DNA of 49,438 bases from DAOUGC01 sp034429695 (GTDB lineage Bacteria; Chloroflexota; Anaerolineae; Anaerolineales; Anaerolineaceae): the NCBI GenBank assembly GCA_034429695.1, contig DAOUGC010000233.1:1-49438 (forward strand), in the 5' to 3' direction. Shown piece by piece: positions 9,100 through 18,500 of this stretch. Under the pieces are notes generated by a model. It searched no databases, had not been told where the DNA came from, and saw only the letters and a list, made by a program, of their open reading frames with translations. How positions within the stretch are numbered: the stretch's first letter is position 1; the number at the start of each line of letters is the position of its first letter. Both the position numbers and the translations under genes were made by a program.

Positions 9100-9549
9100 T
9101 CAGCGCATCCGTTCCATTATCGCCTCCATCTGGGCGATCTCTTCTTTCTGGGTCTGGACAATCTGATCACACAATTCGATGATCTCCGGATCGGTAATGG
9201 AGGATTGCTCGCACATCAAGATCGCACCAGAGTGATGCGGGATCATCGAGCGCAGGAATGCCATGTCGCCCACCGGTGTCTGGGTGCGGATGAGGATGAA
9301 CAGCAAAATGGTCAGCGCACCGAATGTGGCAAGGAGAATGGTGTTCAGGCGTTTGTTCATGTACATCGAACGCATCACAATGATCATCACCAGTACCATC
9401 GGGGCAGCCATGATCAGCGCCATGTAGATGCGGTTGATGTTGACCAGGAAATGCTCGAAGCTGGCGATCATCACATACGTCAGGAAGAACATGATCACCG
9501 CATTAATGGATATGGCAACGGCCAGTTTTTTGTAACTGGATTGCATCAT
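9100..9549 (-). CDS. DUF305-domain membrane protein
   Basis: A 149-residue protein with three predicted membrane helices (about residues 8-30, 40-60 and 72-88), then a short DUF305-type segment: FLRSMIPHHSGAILMCEQ ... DPEIIELCDQIVQTQKEEIAQM. The HH pair, Met residues and the Q-x-x-E-I-x-x-M helix are typical of DUF305 proteins, which are often linked to metal (copper/silver) handling, though the function is not established. Two consecutive ATGs (9549, 9546) are both possible starts. No metal-resistance genes lie nearby. Confidence 0.8.
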   Translation of the reverse strand: MMQSSYKKLAVAISINAVIMFFLTYVMIASFEHFLVNINRIYMALIMAAPMVLVMIIVMRSMYMNKRLNTILLATFGALTILLFILIRTQTPVGDMAFLRSMIPHHSGAILMCEQSSITDPEIIELCDQIVQTQKEEIAQMEAIMERMR

Positions 9550-9609
9550 AAACTTCTTTCTCCCCCTTTTTTACTATTGTGTTGGAAAGCTGGTCTCAGC
9601 CGCAATCGA

Positions 9610-10512
9610 TTATCGGGAGAACAGCTCGTACAATGCAGAAGCGATTTCCTCCTCCTCCATCACCTGTTGCCTGAACTGTTGGTTTTTGCTGACCTGACTG
9701 GCAATCAAGCGCGGCATGGCTCCACCCACTTTACCCAGGAGGCCAATAAAGCCGGTGGGCGTTTGTGGATCGTAGAAGGTATCATCAACGCACGCCCTTT
9801 GATATGCCTTTGGGGTGATCGCTCTCAAAACCTCCCCAACCCATAATCGCTCGTACGGTTCCGGCAGCCGGATATCATCCATTGCGGGCATGAAGAAGAA
9901 CTGCCACACCTCAACCACATGACCTTGCACAACGCGATGAGGGTATGAGATACGCGGCTCGCCGGTATATTCCACCCAACGGGCATTAAAGGGGATGACT
10001 TCTTCAAATAGCGCTGAGAATAATTTCTTCTGATCCTTGTAAAGACCTTTTAACGCATTTTCAGTGGCCCAGCGGAATGCCTGCGCCAGAGTTGAACCCC
10101 TGCGGTAACGGTTTAATTGATCAATCACGTCCTTCTGCAGGTCGTTCAGCACCAGCAGCGCCCGGATGGTCGTGTTGGGTTGTCCCTTGAGGGTGTCAAA
10201 CACCTCATTTTGAAGATGCGGTTCAAGCCGGGCGATTTTGATCAATTGGTTGCAGCCCAGGGTTGTCACTGTTTCCAGAACATCCTGGGGGTCATTGAAC
10301 ACGCCGGCAAAGTTGGGAACCATTCCCGAGTAGTCAATTTGCCTGGTCATGGCCGTTAATATGGTGGAGAGATCGTACAGGCTGGATTCCTGTACCATCC
10401 CGGAGAACATTTCAGGGGTGATGGTTTCTGGCTGGATGTTGTTTAGAAGCTCGTTGACGAAGAAGGGTTTGTTGTATACGGTCAGTTTTTTGTGAGTTGG
10501 TCTGTCGTTCAT
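9610..10512 (-). CDS. conserved-looking hypothetical protein, 300 residues
   Basis: I do not recognise this family. It is a soluble 300-residue protein, acidic and helix-rich in its first 170 residues (TITPEMFSGMVQESSLYDLSTILTAM...). Next comes a segment rich in aromatic residues and Pro (RISYPHRVVQGHVVEVWQFFFMPAMDDIRLPEPYERLWVGE), and last a basic/acidic tail ending EEEEIASALYELFSR. No signal peptide, membrane helix or nucleotide-binding motif is visible. GGGAGG sits 5 nt before the ATG, and codon use matches the neighbours, so it is very likely a real gene. It is separated from both neighbours by 60 and 264 bp. Confidence 0.75.
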   Translation of the reverse strand: MNDRPTHKKLTVYNKPFFVNELLNNIQPETITPEMFSGMVQESSLYDLSTILTAMTRQIDYSGMVPNFAGVFNDPQDVLETVTTLGCNQLIKIARLEPHLQNEVFDTLKGQPNTTIRALLVLNDLQKDVIDQLNRYRRGSTLAQAFRWATENALKGLYKDQKKLFSALFEEVIPFNARWVEYTGEPRISYPHRVVQGHVVEVWQFFFMPAMDDIRLPEPYERLWVGEVLRAITPKAYQRACVDDTFYDPQTPTGFIGLLGKVGGAMPRLIASQVSKNQQFRQQVMEEEEIASALYELFSR

Positions 10513-10711
10513 TTTACCCTCCCGATCATCTGGTCATTTATTTACCGGGAATCCATTTTGGATCGGGAGGTTGGTGCGGATGTGTATGTCGATGCAGTGT
10601 GCGGATGAATTGTGATGGTGCTCCCGAAAAACCCGAGAATTTTATTCATCCTGCTTTCAGTATAACAAATTCGATGGGGTGATTCATTAAATGCCAAACT
10701 GGCAATGGTAA

Positions 10712-10750
10712 AAAATGAACCACCGCCCGTTGATCTTGTCAAACAGGCGG
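10712..10750 (-). terminator. terminator of the padR operon
   Basis: Inverted repeat CCGCCCGTT / AACAGGCGG (10723-10731, 10742-10750; one mismatch). On the minus strand it is followed by a T-rich run (GTTCATTTTTTACC), 27 bp past the esterase-like gene. The rest of the 264-bp gap (10513-10776) has no gene that I can see. Confidence 0.65.
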
Positions 10751-10776
10751 CGGCTTTGAACGGGTTCACCGGCAGG

Positions 10777-12042
10777 TCAATCGGGCAACATGGTGGTGGG
10801 ATGTGCATTTCGTACGAAGATAATGGCATCGTAGGCTTCTGCCGGAACCATTTTGATTGTGAAAAGGGGTGAAAAATAAGCATACCATGCACCAAAGCTG
10901 TCGCCGATGTTGCTCATGGCATGACGACTGGTGACCAGCGGGCGGATGTCATCCATTTTCAGGGCAGACTGAACATCCATATAACCAGTTTCCAAATCTG
11001 CGGCGGCAAAAGTACGGTTCAGCCTGTTATTGTTTTTGACCGAGAAGACCCTGCGTTCGTTGCTGGCGGCATCCTTGCAGGTGAACTGGCTTTCGATAAA
11101 TTCAGCGCCGATGGCGAAGTACTGCGCGCCGAAGGCTTCGCTCAGGCGGTTGCCCATTGAACGATACTGGGCGGCTGCGGCGCTCTTCTCGATGTGTCCG
11201 GTGTGCCCGGCGATCAGCAGCCTGCCGCGACCCTGCTGTTGTTCGTACTCCATAATCCAGCGAACCTTGTTGGCCATGTATTCATCGCGGGTCTGGGCAT
11301 AGTTCACCAACCCTGAACGCAGGGTGGCATTTTCTTCAATGGACGCGGCGAACTGGTCAGCTATGCTGAACTCCGCTTCAGAGCTGGCGGCAACATATTC
11401 AGCTTTGTTGTCCTGCATTTCTTTACGGATGTCTTGAATGGCTCGCAGCCCGGCTTTGATTTTGTCTGGCTGTTGGTCAAACACGGTCTCGTCATTCAAA
11501 TCTGCCAGAGATGCGCGGTAGGGTTCCACTGCCGTGGGGTCCACCTGCTCGAGGTAGGCCATCAGCCTGTTGATATTGTGGTCGTAGCGCTGCATGTCAA
11601 AGCCGTAGAAATGAACCTGCTCCTGTGGCGCGGCTGACAGGTTATACTGGCGGATCCACTCGACCAGGTCCACCATTTCCTGTGTGCGGTAAATGGCAAA
11701 ACCGATTGCGCGCACGGCTTCCTCAGCCGTTCCGACGCCGTGAAGGACATGGTCGTTGACCACCTGGCTGCCACCAAAATCGCCTTCGATGGCGAATGCA
11801 CGAAACCCATACCGGGTGACCAGAATTTCCAGTACCTCGCGGCGCAGCTCCACAAACTCGGCGTTACCATGGGTGGCTTCACCGATACCAACCAGGGTTG
11901 CAGTATTCGGCAGGTGCAGTTCAGAAACCGGCTGGAAGACCTGCCCAGCCTGTTGTGGGGAAAGACGCGGGCTGCATGCACCCAGCAGCAGGCTGGCAAG
12001 TAAAAATATGAAAACAGTTCGGTGGAGATCAGGCTTCAACAT
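10777..12042 (-). CDS. erythromycin-esterase-family lipoprotein
   Basis: A 421-residue protein. The first 23 residues form a lipoprotein signal (FLLASLLLGAC, lipid-modified Cys23), so it is exported. The mature part matches the erythromycin esterase (EreA/EreB) superfamily: LVGIGEATHGNAEF (active-site His/Glu loop), FRAFAIEGDFGGS, HFYGFDMQRYDHN and LLIAGHTGHIEK. Ere enzymes hydrolyse the macrolactone ring, but most family members have unknown substrates and the secreted location is unlike EreA. Its start overlaps the end of the DUF2812 gene by 14 bp, so it is co-transcribed with a PadR regulator and may be induced by a drug-like ligand. Confidence 0.85.
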   Translation of the reverse strand: MLKPDLHRTVFIFLLASLLLGACSPRLSPQQAGQVFQPVSELHLPNTATLVGIGEATHGNAEFVELRREVLEILVTRYGFRAFAIEGDFGGSQVVNDHVLHGVGTAEEAVRAIGFAIYRTQEMVDLVEWIRQYNLSAAPQEQVHFYGFDMQRYDHNINRLMAYLEQVDPTAVEPYRASLADLNDETVFDQQPDKIKAGLRAIQDIRKEMQDNKAEYVAASSEAEFSIADQFAASIEENATLRSGLVNYAQTRDEYMANKVRWIMEYEQQQGRGRLLIAGHTGHIEKSAAAAQYRSMGNRLSEAFGAQYFAIGAEFIESQFTCKDAASNERRVFSVKNNNRLNRTFAAADLETGYMDVQSALKMDDIRPLVTSRHAMSNIGDSFGAWYAYFSPLFTIKMVPAEAYDAIIFVRNAHPTTMLPD

Positions 12043-12658
12043 TGCGATTCTTTTCCTTCATGAATAAGCGATAGGAGTGCAGCGCGTTGACCAGGTAAAG
12101 GATCAATGGTACCGGCATAAAGTAAACCAGCAGGGCGCGCATGAGAGCAAAAGGTGTTTCAAACAGGAATGCCTTCCAGAAGGCGGCGCCTTCCCGTTCC
12201 CACAGGCCCGGGGTGAGGTAGAAAAGTTTTGGCTTGATGATGGCCTGCAGATCCAGCGAACCAGACACTGCCAGGGCAGTGAGGAGGACCAGCATGGTTG
12301 CCGCCAGCGTCAGCCACATGCCGGCAAACCGGCGGTAGCGCATAGCGCGGGAGAGCGCATCGGAGAAGATGTCTTCGGTGCTGTCAGGTGAAACCCGTTT
12401 GAAATACTGCGCGCCAGAGGTGCGGGTTCCGGCAAGGTGCTGCCAGCCGCTGTCTTCGAACAGGGTGATGTAACTTTCATAGCCGGTCTGGTTGGAAAAC
12501 TCGCGGAAATCAATACGAATTTTTGTGTCGTTTTGTTCAGCCTGAAGGAAGTGATAATTGCCCAGACTGACCGCAGTCAGTTCCCAGCCCTGTCGTGCCA
12601 TTTCGTTTAGCCAGGCTTCCTCCCTGGCGAAATCCATAAATAATCGAAACCGAATCAT
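12029..12658 (-). CDS. DUF2812 membrane protein
   Basis: A 209-residue protein. The N-terminal half is the DUF2812 domain (RLFMDFAREEAWLNEMARQGWELTAVS...YHFLQ..., then ESYITLFEDSGWQHLA). The C-terminal half has two hydrophobic helices (about residues 113-133 and 175-196). DUF2812 proteins commonly sit beside PadR regulators; by analogy they may be anti-sigma-like or sensor membrane partners, but no function is established. The gene begins 8 bp after padR and overlaps the esterase-like gene, making a three-gene operon. Confidence 0.82.
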   Translation of the reverse strand: MIRFRLFMDFAREEAWLNEMARQGWELTAVSLGNYHFLQAEQNDTKIRIDFREFSNQTGYESYITLFEDSGWQHLAGTRTSGAQYFKRVSPDSTEDIFSDALSRAMRYRRFAGMWLTLAATMLVLLTALAVSGSLDLQAIIKPKLFYLTPGLWEREGAAFWKAFLFETPFALMRALLVYFMPVPLILYLVNALHSYRLFMKEKNRNVEA

Positions 12659-12666
12659 GATATTCC

Positions 12667-12987
12667 TTACTCCTGATGCAAAAGTTCTTCAGCGCTGGCG
12701 ATCATGTGTTTCATGCGGGCGACATCCATGCCAATCACTTCTCGTCCAGCAGCAGTCAGCCGGTAGACCTTGCGGCGGCTGTCCTCGCTTTCCTGCGGCT
12801 CGATCAGCCGCTGTTTGAGCAGGGTTTCGATCGCGCCATACAGCGTGCCGGCTGCGATGCGAACCTGCCCGTCACTCAACGCCTCCACCTGCTGCATGAT
12901 GTGATACCCGTGCGCCGGTTGCACCAGCGCCAGCAGGATGTAGAAGTTGATTTCAGACAGGGGTAAATTTTTGTTTCTGTTCACCAC
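12667..12987 (-). CDS. PadR-family transcriptional regulator
   Basis: A 106-residue winged-helix repressor of the small PadR subfamily (PadR-s2). Visible features are ILLALVQPAHGYHIMQQVEALSDGQVRIAAGTLYGAIETLLKQRLIEP (DNA-binding helices and the GTLYGAI recognition region) and the wing ESEDSRRKVYRLTAAGREV. A C-terminal helix should mediate dimerisation. It leads an operon with DUF2812 and an esterase-like lipoprotein. The promoter region carries repeated TATACAG-type sites at 13001-13066, probably its own operators, implying autorepression released by a small molecule. Confidence 0.92.
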   Translation of the reverse strand: MVNRNKNLPLSEINFYILLALVQPAHGYHIMQQVEALSDGQVRIAAGTLYGAIETLLKQRLIEPQESEDSRRKVYRLTAAGREVIGMDVARMKHMIASAEELLHQE

Positions 12988-12999
12988 GCCTTCCTTTCG

Positions 13000-13068
13000 G
13001 TTGTACAGGTCGTCTATATACAGGTTGTCTGTATACAGCTATTCTATATAGTTTGGCTGTATATGTCA
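13000..13068 (-). promoter_or_regulatory. 15-bp iterons in the padR promoter (probable PadR operators)
   Basis: Nine-base cores recur every 15 bp: GTTGTACAG (13000-13008), TATATACAG (13015-13023), TGTATACAG (13030-13038, containing the palindrome CTGTATACAG at 13029-13038), TATATAGTT (13045-13053) and TATATGTCA (13060-13068). They lie just upstream of padR. They resemble tandem operators but are spaced at 1.5 helical turns, so successive sites face opposite sides of the DNA. Confidence 0.65.
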
Positions 13069-13164
13069 AGGGCGTTTGTGAGGGAAATTGCGATTGGAGA
13101 CAACACCAGTGTGGTGAAAAAGAGGATTTGAGAGCATAAAAATGGTAAATAATAGGAAATAAGG

Positions 13165-13195
13165 TGATACGTTCCATGTATCAATCATATATAAT
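13165..13195 (+). promoter_or_regulatory. probable promoter/operator of the symporter operon
   Basis: A consensus -10 hexamer TATAAT at 13190-13195 is preceded by the inverted repeat TGATAC-N7-GTATCA (13165-13183), which occupies the -35 area; no TTGACA is present there. This is the layout of an activator- or repressor-controlled promoter. Confidence 0.4.
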
Positions 13196-13241
13196 AAATA
13201 AATTCCCATCCGAACTCAGACAAGTCTTCAAGGAGCGACCC

Positions 13242-13544
13242 ATGTTACATGAGCCGGCCAACCCAGTAGGAAAGGATCCTGCAGGGCCGTATAAAATGCG
13301 CCTCGGGATCTGGATGTTTGCCTTTTACCTCCTCTTCTATGCCAGTTTTGTGGCAATCAACCTGCTGATGCCCTCTGCCATGGGGTTGACGGTGGTGGCG
13401 GGATTGAACCTGGCCACCGTCTTTGGTTTTGCTCTCATCATTGTGGCATTCGTGGAAGCGCTGATTTATGACGCTCTGTGCCATAAGAAGGAAGCAGAAC
13501 TGGCACACACCGACCAGAATGATCAGGAAAAGGGAGCAGTCTAA
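13242..13544 (+). CDS. DUF485 membrane protein (symporter small subunit)
   Basis: A 100-residue protein with two membrane helices (about 23-45 and 52-78). The motif VVAGLNLATVFGFALII is typical of DUF485 (YjcH) proteins, which are encoded just before acetate-type sodium:solute symporters. Start 13242 is chosen because AAGGAG lies 7 nt upstream; longer in-frame starts have no ribosome site. The stop overlaps the symporter start by one base (TAATG), indicating translational coupling and probably a physical complex. Confidence 0.88.
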   Translation: MLHEPANPVGKDPAGPYKMRLGIWMFAFYLLFYASFVAINLLMPSAMGLTVVAGLNLATVFGFALIIVAFVEALIYDALCHKKEAELAHTDQNDQEKGAV

Positions 13545-15460
13545 TGGCGATCATCATCTTCATCATCTTTGTCGTTATTGTGATTGGTCTGTCCCTCTAT
13601 CTGGGAAATAAAGCCAAAACTTCCAGCGGTTATTATGCAGCAGGGGGCAAGATCCACTGGGGGGTGAACGGGATTGCTTTTGCCGGTGATTATCTCTCGG
13701 CGGCCTCCTTCCTTGGGATTTGTGGAATGATCGCAACCATTGGGTATGATGGTTTCCTCTATTCCATCGGTTACCTTGCCGGCTGGATTGTGGCGCTTTT
13801 TGTGGTTGCTGAACCGTTGAAGCGGTTGGGCAAGTACACCTTTACCGACGCGGTGGATGCCAATTACAACTCGCGCGGCATCAAGCTGGCTGCAGCCATC
13901 AGCACCCTGGTGGTCTCTGTTTGCTATCTGATCCCGCAGATGGTGGGCGCAGGGGTGCTGGTGGAGCCACTGCTCGGTATTCCCCATGCCTGGGGTGTGG
14001 TGATGGTGGGGGCAATTGTGATCACCATTGTCGCCACGGCGGGTATGGCATCCACCACTTACGTGCAATTCTTGAAGGGCGCTCTGTTAATTGTGTTCTC
14101 CAGCATCCTTGTGGGTGTGGTGGTCTTCCGCGGTTTGTCCACCCGGCCCGATCAGGATGGGAAGGTGGAGTTTCATGAGTATGCCCGGCTGTCTGCTGTT
14201 CGCGAAGGTGGAGAAATTCTGGTCTCAGAGACGGGCTGGGAGGTGCTGGAGGAAAAGCAAGTCAACAGCGGGCTGGCATTTGTCAAGCTGGCGCATGACG
14301 GCACAGAGACCTGGTGGCATGTTGCCGGTAGCGATGATGCACTTGTTCTGGAGGAGACCCAATCAGTTGTGACCGCCAGTGATGGAAAATGGATCAATGG
14401 CGAGCCAGCCTCACCTGAAAATCAGCTCCGCCAGGTGGGTAATCTGGAGCAAATTCGCGGTGAAGCCAATGTTGAGACGGGTAAGCTCTCCATATTTGAG
14501 TTCCTGTCCTCGATCACGGATAAGGACACCATCATCCGTACCTGGAAGACAACCAGTTTTGCTGAGCAGGACGGAGCAAAAGTCACCATTTACTACTCCA
14601 ATGAGGTCAGCGGCGACCGGGTAATGCGTCCGGGATTGAAATTCAAGGTGGAAGGCACCGCCCTGGAACGCCTTGATTTCCTTTCGCTGATGGTGGCGCT
14701 GTTCCTGGGGACGGCAGCCCTCCCTCACATTCTGATCCGTTACTACACGGTACCCAGCCCGGCCAGCGCGCGCAAATCGACCATTGTGGCGATTGCCGCG
14801 ATCGGTTTCTTCTATATTTTGACCCTGTTCATGGGTCTCGGTGCGATGGTTAACGGGGTAATCAACCCGGCAGACAGCAACATGTCTGCGCCGTTGCTGG
14901 CGCGCTCATTTGGTGAGTTGCTCTTTGCAGTCATTTCGGCGATTGCATTTGCCACCGTGCTTGGTACGGTCAGCGGTCTGATCGTGGCCGCATCGGGTGC
15001 GGTTGCTCACGACCTGTTCGATCGTTTCTTGAAAATCAAGATGGATGACCGGCAGAAAGTGCGCACCGGCAAGATTTCGGCTTTTGTCATCGGAGGTATC
15101 GCCATTCTGCTGGGCATCCTCTTTAAAGGGATGAATGTTTCCTTCCTGGTCGGCCTGGCATTTGCTGTAGCTGCTTCGGCCAACCTCCCGGCGATTGTGA
15201 TGCTCCTGTTCTGGAAGAAGACCACGGCAAAGGGGATTGCCGCATCGATTGTGGTGGGAATCGTCACCTCCCTGGGGTTGATCGCCTTCTCACCAGAACT
15301 TTATACGCTCTATGGTCTCAACCCACTGGATGCGCCCATTCCCATTAATAACCCGGGAATTATCTCCATCCCCTTGAGCTTTGTCACGCTGGTGGTGGTC
15401 TCGCTGCTGACGCAAAAAGCAAAAGTCCTCGAACCCGTTTCGGCCCCTGCAACCGATTAA
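13544..15460 (+). CDS. sodium:solute symporter (ActP-like, with large hydrophilic insert)
   Basis: A 638-residue member of the sodium:solute symporter family, close to acetate/pyruvate permeases such as ActP. Visible are YYAAGGKIHWGVNGIAFAGDYLSAASFLGICGMIA near the start and LPHILIRYYTVPSPASARKS plus VLGTVSGLIVAASGAVAHDLF later. Between about residues 199 and 370 a hydrophilic, beta-rich segment (EILVSETGWEVLEEKQ... TWWHVAGSD... YYSNEVSGDRVM) interrupts the helical core, which makes the protein some 90 residues longer than ActP. The substrate is probably a short-chain monocarboxylate by family and by its DUF485 partner. A strong terminator follows directly. Confidence 0.88.
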   Translation: MAIIIFIIFVVIVIGLSLYLGNKAKTSSGYYAAGGKIHWGVNGIAFAGDYLSAASFLGICGMIATIGYDGFLYSIGYLAGWIVALFVVAEPLKRLGKYTFTDAVDANYNSRGIKLAAAISTLVVSVCYLIPQMVGAGVLVEPLLGIPHAWGVVMVGAIVITIVATAGMASTTYVQFLKGALLIVFSSILVGVVVFRGLSTRPDQDGKVEFHEYARLSAVREGGEILVSETGWEVLEEKQVNSGLAFVKLAHDGTETWWHVAGSDDALVLEETQSVVTASDGKWINGEPASPENQLRQVGNLEQIRGEANVETGKLSIFEFLSSITDKDTIIRTWKTTSFAEQDGAKVTIYYSNEVSGDRVMRPGLKFKVEGTALERLDFLSLMVALFLGTAALPHILIRYYTVPSPASARKSTIVAIAAIGFFYILTLFMGLGAMVNGVINPADSNMSAPLLARSFGELLFAVISAIAFATVLGTVSGLIVAASGAVAHDLFDRFLKIKMDDRQKVRTGKISAFVIGGIAILLGILFKGMNVSFLVGLAFAVAASANLPAIVMLLFWKKTTAKGIAASIVVGIVTSLGLIAFSPELYTLYGLNPLDAPIPINNPGIISIPLSFVTLVVVSLLTQKAKVLEPVSAPATD

Positions 15461-15467
15461 TGAATAT

Positions 15468-15507
15468 GGTGGGATGACCAGCGAGGTCATCCCACCTTGT
15501 TTTTATT
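15468..15507 (+). terminator. terminator after the symporter, abutting the next start codon
   Basis: Perfect 12-bp stem GGTGGGATGACC / GGTCATCCCACC (15468-15479, 15485-15496), 5-nt loop, then TTGTTTTTATT. The U-tract runs into the ATG of the next gene at 15508, with no ribosome site between. Confidence 0.88.
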
Positions 15508-18500
15508 ATGAACGAATCTTTTCTGGTCAACTTTCACTGCCATTCGATCTTTAGTGATGGCGAACAGACCCCTGAAAACCTGGCGGCCAACCTGGCCATG
15601 GCAGGTGTCCGTTACGCTGCCCTGACCGACCATGACAGCGTGGAAGGGTTGCCGCGTTTTCGGGATGCGGTAAAAAAACGCGGAATTGCCTTTGTGCCGG
15701 GGGTGGAGCTGACCACCTATTTCAACGGTCGGGAAGCCCACCTGCTGGGATATGGCTTTGATCCGGAATTTCCTGAGCTGATCGCAACTTTGCTTTCTCT
15801 GCGTCAGGTAAAAGAACTGGAAATTCAAAGCATTGCCGGTTCACTGCGCAAAATCGGTGTGAACCGCTCGGAAGGAATGGATGGTCTTTCATCGACCAGT
15901 ATCGCGCATGGTGGCAGATTGGGTACAACGGAAGCAATTGATTTGCTGCACCGCGCCGGGGGGAAAGTGTTCTGGGCTCATCCCCTGCAATATGAACCCG
16001 ACCCTGATATTTTGGAAACCCATGTGGCTGAACTGAAGGCACGCGGCCTGGATGGGCTTGAAGCGGTATACGCACCCTATTCAGAGCCGCAGCGTGACCT
16101 TTTGCGCCGGCTGGCACAAAAATACGACCTGGCTGTCAGTGCAGGCACCGACTATCACTCACCCAATGGGCCGGGGAGTCCATTCTTTGGAATTGAGATG
16201 GCGCAACAAGATTGGGCTGGTTTTCGTCAGGTGTTATTCGCCAGTGTAAATTTTAACGAAAACGCAGGCCGGCGAAATGGACAATCCCGGGCCTCAGGCT
16301 CCGGTTTGAACCTGCCAGTCACAAGACCTCATCATTTCAGGCTCAGGTCATTCGCTTTACGCATATTTTTACCCACACTGATCGCCATTGTTTTGTTCCT
16401 GTCTGCCATCTGGGGCATTATATTGCCATCCTTTGAACAGACCCTGATTGATCGAAAACGGGAGTTGATCCGCGAACTGACCAACTCTGCCTGGAGCATA
16501 CTGGCTTCGTATGAAAGTGATGAGCGAAACGGGCTGATGGAACGGGAAGAAGCCCAAACAATGGCGATTGCACGCATTGCGGCTTTACGTTACGGACCAG
16601 AAGGGAAGGATTATTTCTGGATCCAGGATTTGCAGCCGAGCATGGTGATGCATCCATATCGGCCAGATCTAAACGGGCAGGAATTAACCAACTTTGCTGA
16701 CCCGCGCGGTGTGCGGATATTTGTCGAATTTGCTGATTTGGTCCGCCGCGATGGTGAAGGTTATATCGATTATGTCTGGCAGTGGAAAGATGACCCGCAA
16801 CGACTGGAACCCAAAGAATCCTTTGTCAAGGGGTTTGAGCCCTGGGGATGGGTGATCGGCACGGGTATTTACACCGATGATGTCAACCGGGAAATTGCCC
16901 GCATAGAACGGAGCCTGATAAATACTTCACTGGCCATATCCGGGGCAGTGGTGCTGCTGCTTTTGTTCGTTCTCGTTCAAAGTATGCGGATCGAACGGGA
17001 ACGCCAGGACGTTGTGGATAGTTTACGAGAATCAACAGAACGTTACCACTCTTTGGTGGAGGCGACCACTGAGGGAACTGTGTTGATTGTCGATGGGCGC
17101 TGCAGGTATGCCAACCCGACCTTCCTCAACATGACAGGATACACACCCGAACAACTGGAATTTCTTGGGTTGGATGACCTGCTCCCTCACGAGGTGGAAA
17201 ATCAGACCATCTGGAAGTATTTCGAAACACCAGCCGTGGAACTGGTCATGGATGGGAAACCATTCGAAGGTGTGTTGAGGCATGCTGATGATCGTTATCT
17301 TGAATGTGTTCTGGCAATGAGTCCGATCCTTTTTGCCGGACAACGTGGTTTCATCCTGCTTGCCAGAGATATTGCCCGTCGATCACAGGTGGCGCCAGGC
17401 GAAGGTGTTTCTCACGCTGCGCAGTCCGCTCCGGTGGGTGTTTTTCGTGCGCGAGCCGTGAGGCGCGCCACTTTTCTTGAGATGAACACGGCTGCACGGT
17501 CGTTAATTGGAAAGCTTGAAAGTCAACAACCCGGTCTGGCTGACCTGTTTTCAGATCCATCCGAATTTGATGGATTTGTGCGCGCACTGCAGGAGGATGG
17601 AAAGGTGGATGAATATATCATCCACCAGGAGACCCGGGATGCGACCGCGCGTCTTTTGTGTGTTTCGGTGCGGCTTGTGCATGACGACCGCAACCAACCG
17701 GCGTACATGGACGGTGTGCTTTTTGATGTGACAAATGCCCGCAAACAGGAAGCAGGCCGGGAAGCATTGATCGAAAAGCTGCAGGCTTCTCTATTGTTCC
17801 TGCATCAACCCATCGCTTCTGTCGGGCGGGAAGTGGTTATATGCAGTCTGGATACCAGTATCGAACAGCTTGCCAGCATGATGACCGCCCGCAATGTCAC
17901 CGCTGGATTGGTTTCAACCACCGAAGGAACCGTGATTGGCATTGTCACCGATCATGACCTGCGTGAGCGGGTATTATCTGGAAGGGTTTCCCCCGCCACG
18001 CCGGTCCATGCCGTGATGAGTTCACCGCTAACAAAAATTTCAGAAAAAGCGTTGATTTATGAAGCATTGATGCGCATGGAGGAAAAAGGTGTGCGTCACC
18101 TGGCTGTGGAAGATCGGGATGGACAGATAGTGGGTGTGGTGGATAATAAAGCGTTGATCCAGTTCCAACGCTATGGGCCCATTGTACTCACAAGGGAAAT
18201 ATCACGTTCAGCAACCCCTGAGGATGTCGCCCGCCATTGTCAGCGGACACCACCACTGGTCAAGACGCTGCTGGAAAGCAGTGCCCGCCCCCGTCATGTG
18301 ACCACCATGCTGGCTTCCATATGCGATGCCGCCACGGAAAGATTGATTTTGCTGGCCATTGACGAGCTGGGTCCACCTCCGGCTGATTTTGCTTTTATCG
18401 GTATGGGCAGTCAGGGCAGACAGGAACAGACACTGTTGACTGACCAGGATAACGGTATTATTTTTGCCTCTCCTTCAGGGGGTGATCCAGCCCGGATAAG

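Noticed and set aside
16240..16360. Possible frameshift joining two separate genes in the PHP fusion
   Set aside because: The frame is continuous, codon use is even across the junction, and no stop or convincing internal start with ribosome site separates PHP from the first membrane helix. An assembly error cannot be excluded from sequence alone.
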